DNA from: Bacillota bacterium | GTDB lineage: Bacteria; Bacillota; Clostridia; Lachnospirales; Lachnospiraceae | Reading direction: 5' to 3' | NCBI GenBank assembly: GCA_023424995.1 | Contig: JAFADH010000233.1 | Location: forward strand, 1 to 20,785 | Length of the DNA stretch: 20,785 bases | In this document: piece after piece, positions 15,796-20,785 of the stretch | Numbering within the stretch: position 1 is the first letter of the stretch | Layout of the letters: every line of letters starts with the position of its first letter | Notes under the pieces: generated by a model | What the model was told of the DNA's origin: nothing | Seen by the model: only the letters and a program-made list of their open reading frames with translations | Databases searched by the model: none | Made by a program: the position numbers and the translations under genes

Positions 15796-16281
15796 ATGAA
15801 CGAAATGATAAAGGTGGGTATGGCGGATTTAAATGTATGCTTGTCACCGAATGCACTTACAACGCTGGGGCTTGGTTCCTGTGTGGGAATCGTATTATAT
15901 GATAAAGTAAAAAAGATTGCCGGAATGGTTCACATCATGCTGCCGGACAGTACTAAAATATTAAACAATGATAATAAATCAAAATTTGCGGATACCGGAA
16001 TCGACCTTTTAATACATAAGATGTCAGCAATCGGTGCGGACCGGAGAAATCTGATTGCAAAGATTGCCGGCGGGGCCCAGATGTTCGCCTTTGGGGCCAA
16101 TAACGAGATGATGCGGATCGGAGACCGGAATGTAGAGGCTACGAAGATAAAGCTTGGGCAGCTGGGTATTAAAATCATGGCAGAAGATACCGGAGCAAAC
16201 TACGGAAGAACCATTGAATTCTATCCGGAGAACGGCAATTTGGTTATAAAGTCCGTCGGAAAGCAGATAAAAATACTGTAA
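15796..16281 (+). CDS. cheD: Chemoreceptor glutamine deamidase CheD
   Basis: CheD deamidates receptor glutamines and is held by CheC. The 161-residue protein has the catalytic cysteine C29 in GLGSCVG and histidine H46 in GMVHIMLPDS, at the spacing expected for the family. The later stretch AKIAGGAQMF and the C-terminal half match CheD. AAGGTG overlapping the end of cheC serves as binding site before the ATG. The adjacent cheC confirms the pairing. Confidence 0.96.
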   Translation: MNEMIKVGMADLNVCLSPNALTTLGLGSCVGIVLYDKVKKIAGMVHIMLPDSTKILNNDNKSKFADTGIDLLIHKMSAIGADRRNLIAKIAGGAQMFAFGANNEMMRIGDRNVEATKIKLGQLGIKIMAEDTGANYGRTIEFYPENGNLVIKSVGKQIKIL

Positions 16282-16318
16282 AGTTTGCAGTTTTTGAAGA
16301 AAGGCCTGATGATTTATT

Positions 16319-16579
16319 ATGAAAGACAGATATGTTCCGCCCTTCATCACGCTGTTAGCCGGAGCGATTGCAAGTATTTTTAATATCGTGAATCAGGTTG
16401 AGCTGGTAACGGGCTTAAAGCGGTTACTGATCGTGATCATAATTTTTTATTTATTCGGAATAATCGTAAGAACGGTAACACAGACGGCACTGACGAAATT
16501 TACTAAGAAACAAGAAACAGAAGAAGTCCAGGATGAAGCTGTATCTATGGAGGATGTACCGCAGGAAAATAAAAAATAG
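16319..16579 (+). CDS. Small two-segment membrane protein of unknown function
   Basis: I do not recognise this 86-residue protein. It has two hydrophobic segments (about residues 8-27 and 34-53) separated by a short polar loop (NQVELVTG). The C-terminal tail is basic at first (KFTKKQ), then strongly acidic (residues about 63-84), and is probably cytoplasmic. It sits between cheD and sigD, 37 bases after cheD. The nearest purine-rich site, AAGAAAGG, is about 14 bases from the ATG, so translation may be weak or the start imprecise. Codon use looks like its neighbours, and no transfer is suggested. Location argues for a flagellar or chemotaxis-related membrane role; that is inference. Confidence 0.75.
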   Translation: MKDRYVPPFITLLAGAIASIFNIVNQVELVTGLKRLLIVIIIFYLFGIIVRTVTQTALTKFTKKQETEEVQDEAVSMEDVPQENKK

Positions 16580-16637
16580 CAGACCCCTTATGGGATTATC
16601 TGGAGTACGTACTTGATTAGTGATTTTGGGAGGGGCT

Positions 16638-17405
16638 ATGAACATAGATTACAAACAGAAGCTCTGGGAAGATTATACCAAAAAAAGAACCGCCCAGCTG
16701 CAGGAAAAAATCATAATTGAATATGCCGGATTAGTGAAGCTGGTGGCAGGCCGCCTCAGTATGTATCTGGGCTATAATGTGGAGTATGATGATCTGGTAG
16801 GCTACGGTACCTTCGGTCTGATCGACGCAATTGACAAATTTGATTATACCAAGGGAGTCAAATTTGAAACTTATGCATCCCTGAGGATCCGGGGTGCCAT
16901 TCTGGATCAGATCAGGAAGATGGACTGGATACCCAGGAGTATCCGCCAGAAGCAGAGAAAAATAGATATTGCCTATCAAAGCCTTGAGCTTCGATATGGG
17001 CGGCTGGCGAATGATGATGAAGTTGCCAGGGAGCTTGACATCTCGGTGGAGGAGTTTGAGACCTGGCAGAGCCAGACCAAGGTTACCAATATCATCTCCC
17101 TGGATGAATTCATGGAACAGGGAACGGAGTCCAAGGTAGAACAGAACTTAATGGCAAGCTTTGACCAGCCTGACCGGATCGTGGAAAAGCAGGAGCTTAA
17201 GGAGCTGCTGCAGCAGACACTGGAGTCATTAACGGAGAAGGAGAAAAGAGTAATCATTCTCTATTATTACGAAGAACTTACTTTGAAGGAGATCGGCAGG
17301 ATTTTGGAGGTATCGGAATCAAGGATCTCCCAATTACATACAAAAGCTTTACAAAAGATGAAGGTCAGGTTAGGAAACAACATAGAGCTTCTAGCAAGCT
17401 TTTGA
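16638..17405 (+). CDS. sigD: Flagellar sigma factor SigD (sigma-28, FliA/WhiG family)
   Basis: This factor directs RNA polymerase to late flagellar, motility and chemotaxis promoters. The 255-residue protein has region 2 (YDDLVGYGTFGLIDAIDKF, then RGAILDQIRKMDWIPRSIR, the FliA/WhiG hallmark), region 3, and a region 4 helix-turn-helix (LTLKEIGRILEVSESRISQL). No region 1.1 is present, as expected. The start is the ATG at 16638 with GGGAGGGG just upstream; an in-frame GTG at 16620 lies before that site. FlgM, its usual inhibitor, is not in this window. Confidence 0.96.
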   Translation: MNIDYKQKLWEDYTKKRTAQLQEKIIIEYAGLVKLVAGRLSMYLGYNVEYDDLVGYGTFGLIDAIDKFDYTKGVKFETYASLRIRGAILDQIRKMDWIPRSIRQKQRKIDIAYQSLELRYGRLANDDEVARELDISVEEFETWQSQTKVTNIISLDEFMEQGTESKVEQNLMASFDQPDRIVEKQELKELLQQTLESLTEKEKRVIILYYYEELTLKEIGRILEVSESRISQLHTKALQKMKVRLGNNIELLASF

Positions 17406-17429
17406 CGGATTTCCTGACTTAAGTATGAT

Positions 17430-17437
17430 AGGAGGTG
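17430..17437 (+). promoter_or_regulatory. Ribosome binding site deciding a TTG start for the FapA-type gene
   Basis: AGGAGGTG is six bases from the TTG at 17444. The in-frame GTG at 17435 lies inside the site itself, so it cannot be used with it. Confidence 0.6.
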
Positions 17438-17443
17438 CGGTAT

Positions 17444-19048
17444 TTGAGTGGCAAAAACGGATATTTTCAATTGAATTCGAAGGCAGACGGTACATACCTG
17501 CAGATCTTTGAGCCGGAATTAGGCGGTTTTCCTTTATTGTACGACGATATCAGTACTTATCTTCAAGACAAGAAAATCTATGAATTTGATAAAATCGCAG
17601 TCGGCCAGGCATTAACAACAATAAAGGGCTCCATAGAGGTTAAGCTTACAGGCCAGGTGATACCGAAGACGGACGAATATATTAAGGTAGAGATACTGGA
17701 GGAACGCACGAAGGCCAAAGCGAGGTTCTATCCGCCGGTGAACCATGGGGTTCTGCTCTCTAAGGAGGATATCGTCAATGCCCTCGTGCGCGCCGGTGTA
17801 AAATATGGTGTTGATGAACCGGCAATCAACCGGTTTCTGCTTGAGAGGCACTATTGCACCGATTATATTCTGGCCAGGGCAACCTTTCCCATACAGGGAC
17901 ACGATGCCCAGATTATCTATCATTTTAATACGGATCTGACCTTAAAGCCTAAGACAAACGAGGACGGCTCCGTAGATTTCCATCAGCTGGATATGATAAG
18001 CCGCTGCCGGAAGGGCGATCTGCTGGCAACACTTATCCCGGTTGACTTCGGCAAACCGGGAATTGATGTATGCGGCAATGTGATCCGTCCCATGAAGGTG
18101 AATAACCGAATCCTGCGCCATGGCAACAAGGTTTTCATGTCTCCGGACGGCACCAAGATGTTCTCGGAGGTTGACGGTCATGTAAATCTGACGGACGGAC
18201 GCGTATTCGTATCGGATACTTACGAGGTCCATGCTGACGTGGATGCTTCCACCGGTGATATTATGTATGACGGCAATGTGGTGGTCCGCGGTAATGTAAT
18301 TACGGGATATTCCGTACGGGCAAGAGGCGACATCGAAGTAAACGGCGTCGTGGAAGGCGCTTATATTGAAGCAGGCGGACAGATTATATTAAAACGCGGA
18401 ATGCAGGGGATGAACAAAGGGACCCTCCGTGCAAACAGTAATATCGTTTCCAAATTTATCGAGAATGCCGAGGTTATTGCAGGCGGTTATGTAACCACGG
18501 AATCAATTCTTCACAGCAGGGTGTCTGCGAAGGGAGATATTACCGTGGGAGGAAAACGGGGCTTCGTAACCGGCGGGGAGATCCGTTCCGGTACCCAGAT
18601 CTCTGTAAAAACCGCAGGCTCTAATATGGGAACTACAACTTTACTCGAGGTGGGTATTGATCCCAAAATCGTAGAGGAGTTCCGCGAGCTTGAGAAGCGG
18701 ATGGCCGGCATGATAGCGGAAAAGGAAAAGCTTGCTCAGGCACTGGGAGTATTCCGCAAGAAGCTGACCATGGGAATCCAGATAGCGGATGATAAGAGAG
18801 ATTATCTCAAGCAGCTTACACAGAACACCATATTAATGGATACCCAGATCAAGGAAGCGCAGAAGCGCTATGAAGAGCTTAAGATAGAAATAGATAACAA
18901 TTCGGCCGGTGTTATTAAGGTATCCGGTATTGTATTTCCCGGTACTAAATTAATCATTTCCAATGTGATTTATTATATCAGACAGGAGACACACCACAGT
19001 AAATTTATCAGAGACCGTGCTGATATTAAGGTACTTCCGCTTTTCTAA
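17444..19048 (+). CDS. FapA family polymerizing protein (DUF342)
   Basis: The 534-residue protein belongs to the FapA (DUF342) family, whose members form right-handed beta-solenoids and act as flagellar assembly or polar-positioning proteins in some bacteria. An N-terminal variable domain (about residues 1-160) precedes the glycine-rich solenoid with repeating short strands (about residues 230-390: VVVRGNVITGYSVRARGDIE and similar). A coiled coil at about 405-485 and a C-terminal hydrophobic strand pair close the protein. I choose the TTG start at 17444 because AGGAGGTG (17430-17437) is six bases upstream. The gene follows sigD by 38 bases. Exact role here is not established by the sequence. 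Confidence 0.88.
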   Translation: MSGKNGYFQLNSKADGTYLQIFEPELGGFPLLYDDISTYLQDKKIYEFDKIAVGQALTTIKGSIEVKLTGQVIPKTDEYIKVEILEERTKAKARFYPPVNHGVLLSKEDIVNALVRAGVKYGVDEPAINRFLLERHYCTDYILARATFPIQGHDAQIIYHFNTDLTLKPKTNEDGSVDFHQLDMISRCRKGDLLATLIPVDFGKPGIDVCGNVIRPMKVNNRILRHGNKVFMSPDGTKMFSEVDGHVNLTDGRVFVSDTYEVHADVDASTGDIMYDGNVVVRGNVITGYSVRARGDIEVNGVVEGAYIEAGGQIILKRGMQGMNKGTLRANSNIVSKFIENAEVIAGGYVTTESILHSRVSAKGDITVGGKRGFVTGGEIRSGTQISVKTAGSNMGTTTLLEVGIDPKIVEEFRELEKRMAGMIAEKEKLAQALGVFRKKLTMGIQIADDKRDYLKQLTQNTILMDTQIKEAQKRYEELKIEIDNNSAGVIKVSGIVFPGTKLIISNVIYYIRQETHHSKFIRDRADIKVLPLF

Positions 19049-19132
19049 TACCGCATTCAAAAGTATTCAGGCTTTTTCATTATTGGATCGGTTGCGGAGC
19101 ATCCCGTTAAGCTGCGGCAGATTGGAGTAAAT

Positions 19133-19438
19133 ATGTCGGTTAACCCAATTGATATCCTAAGGACCCAGGAGATGGCTACCATTAAGCATATAGAGAGTAC
19201 AAGGAGCCAGTATGCCCAGGAGCAGGGCGGTAAGAATTTTCAGACCTTAATTGAACGCAATCAGAATAAGCCCAGGGAAGCTGCCAAGCCGGATAATCAG
19301 GAATACCGTTATGATGCGAAGGAACAGGGAAATAACAAATACTACGGCTCAGGAGAGAAAAAAAAGAAGAAAGAGAATGGTAATAAGAAAGAATCAAAGC
19401 TCCCGATAGAAAAAGGCAGGTTTGATGTACGAATATGA
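19133..19438 (+). CDS. Small lysine-rich protein of unknown function
   Basis: I cannot assign a family to this 101-residue hydrophilic protein. The N-terminal half looks alpha-helical (PIDILRTQEMATIKHIESTR). The second half is highly charged, with a lysine tract (about residues 76-91) encoded by an A8 run. The end, LPIEKGRFDVRI, looks like a conserved motif. There is no signal peptide or membrane segment. It lies 84 bases after the FapA-type gene, in a gap without a clear terminator, and GGAG precedes the ATG. The gene after it starts 21 bases later. Position suggests co-expression with motility genes. Confidence 0.75.
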   Translation: MSVNPIDILRTQEMATIKHIESTRSQYAQEQGGKNFQTLIERNQNKPREAAKPDNQEYRYDAKEQGNNKYYGSGEKKKKKENGNKKESKLPIEKGRFDVRI

Positions 19439-19459
19439 GTAACAGGATTGGAGAAACAA

Positions 19460-20134
19460 ATGAGCCCATTAGAGATAGCGTTAATCATCATAGGAGTTAT
19501 CATAATTATTATTAGCTGTGTACTGGTGGATAAATCAGGGGAACCTGTTAATAAAGCAGGAACCGTACCCTTCACTTATGAAAATAATGTGTCGGAGGAA
19601 GATAAGAAAAAGCTCATGGACAGAATACACCAGCTTGTAAATGAGATCAGCGAAGATACGGTGGTTCGTACAGATGATAATCTAAGCCAGTTATCCAATG
19701 AAAAAATAATGGCCGTGCATGAATATGCCGAACAGCTGCTGGAGAAGATCAACCGGAATCATGAAGAAGTCGTATTCCTGTATAACATGCTTAACGACAA
19801 GGAAAAAGAATTAAAGCTGGCCGTAAAGGAAATCGATGATTCCAGGAAAATCATCCGGGAACTGGCAGAAGTGAAAGCCGATGCCGTAAAAAGCCAAAAT
19901 ATATTGAATGGAAGTATGAATGCAGCCGATAAGCCTTTGGCACCGGCAGGGACTTATATTCAAAATATAGAGGGACAGGAAGAGCTTGCTCTTGATAATC
20001 TGAATTCGAATAAAAATTCCGAGATTCTGGAATTGTATACCAAAGGTAAATCTGTTATGGAGATATCAAGGCTTTTGGAATTGGGTCAGGGAGAAGTAAA
20101 GCTTGTTATTGATCTGTTCAAGGGTAAGAAGTAA
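19460..20134 (+). CDS. Membrane-anchored coiled-coil protein, DUF6115-like (possible SwrB counterpart)
   Basis: The 224-residue protein starts with one membrane segment (about residues 5-24, very rich in Ile), followed by a long charged coiled coil (about residues 45-135) and a linker. It ends in a helix-turn-helix-like motif (EILELYTKGKSVMEISRLLELG). This matches what I recall of DUF6115 proteins. In Bacillus subtilis, swrB, which also encodes a membrane-anchored coiled-coil protein and activates flagellar export, sits just after sigD. The analogous place here suggests a similar job, but sequence identity cannot be judged. The start is the ATG at 19460 (GGAG six bases upstream); an in-frame TTG at 19448 lies before that site. 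Confidence 0.8.
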   Translation: MSPLEIALIIIGVIIIIISCVLVDKSGEPVNKAGTVPFTYENNVSEEDKKKLMDRIHQLVNEISEDTVVRTDDNLSQLSNEKIMAVHEYAEQLLEKINRNHEEVVFLYNMLNDKEKELKLAVKEIDDSRKIIRELAEVKADAVKSQNILNGSMNAADKPLAPAGTYIQNIEGQEELALDNLNSNKNSEILELYTKGKSVMEISRLLELGQGEVKLVIDLFKGKK

Positions 20135-20158
20135 TACGAAAGGCTTGGTGTTTCAGTT

Positions 20159-20785
20159 ATGAAATTAAAATACTTTATGAGAGGACTGGGACTCGGTGTT
20201 CTCTTGTCGGCTCTTATAATTTCATTTGCTAATACAAAGGAAGATCTTACAGACCAGGAGATTATGAAGCGGGCAGCCAAGCTTGGGATGGTAAACGGGG
20301 AAGAGAATGATCAGGCGCTGGAGCAGATACTGGAAGGATTGAAGTCGGCGGATGTGACTGCCGCTGCGATACCTGGGGAACCAACCGATATTCCGCAGTT
20401 GCTGTCAGAAGAGTCCGACGGACTGAGCGATGATCTGCAGACATTGGCAGAAGTGCCTGAGGAAGGGACTGATAATTCACAGACCCAGTCGGAAGTGCCT
20501 GACGAACTGAATGACGCTTCACAGATACAGGCGGAAGCACCTGATGAATCGAGTGATACTGCTCAGACACAGTCGAAAATACCTGGTGAATCGAGCGACA
20601 CTGCTCAGACACAGTCGGAAGTACCCGGTGAATCGAGCGGCGCTGCTCAGTCGCAGCCAGAAGTACCTAACGGACCTGATGAGGTAACAATAGCCGGTGG
20701 AACAGTATCGGATGAAGAACAGGGACAGACAGCGAATAATCCATCACAGGGATCGGAACCGGCTATAGTAGCGGCACAGGATCCC
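20159..20785 (+). CDS. Membrane-anchored repeat protein, possibly MltG/YceG-like, cut by window end
   Basis: The reading frame is open from the ATG at 20159 to the end of the window (209 residues, no stop), so the C-terminus is missing. It begins with a basic residue cluster and one membrane segment (about residues 8-24), followed by a short helix (LTDQEIMKRAAKLGMV) that reminds me of small MltG-like proteins found at this place in Lachnospiraceae. Residues about 80-177 are tandem 14-residue repeats rich in Gln, Ser, Glu, Pro and Thr. The remainder is similar low-complexity sequence. The catalytic or binding domain, if any, lies beyond the window. The binding site is weak (AAAGG about 15 bases upstream). 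Confidence 0.75.
   Translation, partial: MKLKYFMRGLGLGVLLSALIISFANTKEDLTDQEIMKRAAKLGMVNGEENDQALEQILEGLKSADVTAAAIPGEPTDIPQLLSEESDGLSDDLQTLAEVPEEGTDNSQTQSEVPDELNDASQIQAEAPDESSDTAQTQSKIPGESSDTAQTQSEVPGESSGAAQSQPEVPNGPDEVTIAGGTVSDEEQGQTANNPSQGSEPAIVAAQDP
20396..20689 (+). repeat. 42-bp tandem repeats coding for 14-residue units
   Basis: Seven consecutive 14-codon units lie in frame, each starting with Gln. The best match the pattern QTQSEVPxESSDTA; units starting at 20564 and 20606 differ at only about 5 of 42 bases, while outer units are more diverged. The array is inside the truncated last gene and probably encodes an extended, flexible extracytoplasmic stretch. Confidence 0.8.

Noticed and set aside
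16605..16612. Palindrome GTACGTAC in the gap before sigD
   Set aside because: Eight bases only, no flanking symmetry or second copy seen; not enough for an operator call.
19049..19132. Gap after the FapA-type gene examined for a terminator
   Set aside because: A short T-run (gctttttc) is present but no stable stem precedes it.
19925..19932. Exact GCCGATAA, the sigma-28 -10 consensus
   Set aside because: It is inside the DUF6115-like coding sequence, and the expected -35 place has only TGAA at 16 bases; the next gene starts more than 200 bases later. Probably chance.
20262..20612. Minus-strand open frame with repeated Ser/His/Gln peptide pattern
   Set aside because: The pattern is the reverse complement of the 42-bp repeats in the plus-strand gene, which has a proper start, membrane segment and operon context.

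Overview
This window is one long run of co-oriented flagellar and chemotaxis genes, all on the + strand. It comes from a Gram-positive anaerobe of the Clostridia, most likely family Lachnospiraceae. Four things point there. The gene order (fliM, fliY, cheY, fliO, fliP, fliQ, fliR, flhB, flhA, flhF, flhG, then cheB, cheA, cheW, cheC, cheD, sigD) is that of the Firmicute fla/che operon. FliY and the CheC/CheD pair are present instead of FliN alone with CheZ. Shine-Dalgarno sequences are strong (GGGAGG, AAGGAGGT). GTG and TTG starts are frequent, and base composition is moderate. The species cannot be named from the sequence.

Layout. Positions 1-110 hold a repeat-rich, hairpin-forming element directly before fliM. 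From 125 to 2702 lie the switch-complex genes fliM and fliY, and cheY. From 2710 to 8462 lie the export-gate genes fliO, fliP, fliQ, fliR, flhB and flhA; a promoter-like site sits in the only sizeable gap, before flhA. From 8462 to 10640 lie flhF and flhG (flagellar position and number), followed by a YcgR-type PilZ protein (10668-11429). From 11429 to 16281 lie cheB, cheA, cheW, cheC and cheD. After a small unknown membrane protein comes sigD (16638-17405). The tail holds a FapA-type polymerizing protein, a small lysine-rich unknown protein, a membrane-anchored coiled-coil protein (DUF6115-like, in the place of Bacillus swrB), and the 5' part of a membrane-anchored protein with 14-residue tandem repeats that runs off the window.

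How it fits together. FliP/FliQ/FliR/FlhB/FlhA, assembled with FliO, form the flagellar type III export gate. FlhF and FlhG decide where and how many flagella are built. FliM and FliY are the rotor-side targets of CheY-P. CheA/CheW/CheB/CheD process receptor signals, and CheC and FliY remove phosphate from CheY. The PilZ protein is expected to connect c-di-GMP to motor behaviour. SigD drives late flagellar genes. Neighbouring genes are tightly packed, often overlapping (ATGA, TAGTG, TAATG junctions), and I see no intrinsic terminator, so this looks like one transcription unit that starts before the window and continues past it. cheR is not present here. Nothing resembles a mobile gene, CRISPR array, tRNA or rRNA. 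No gap between genes exceeds about 160 bases.
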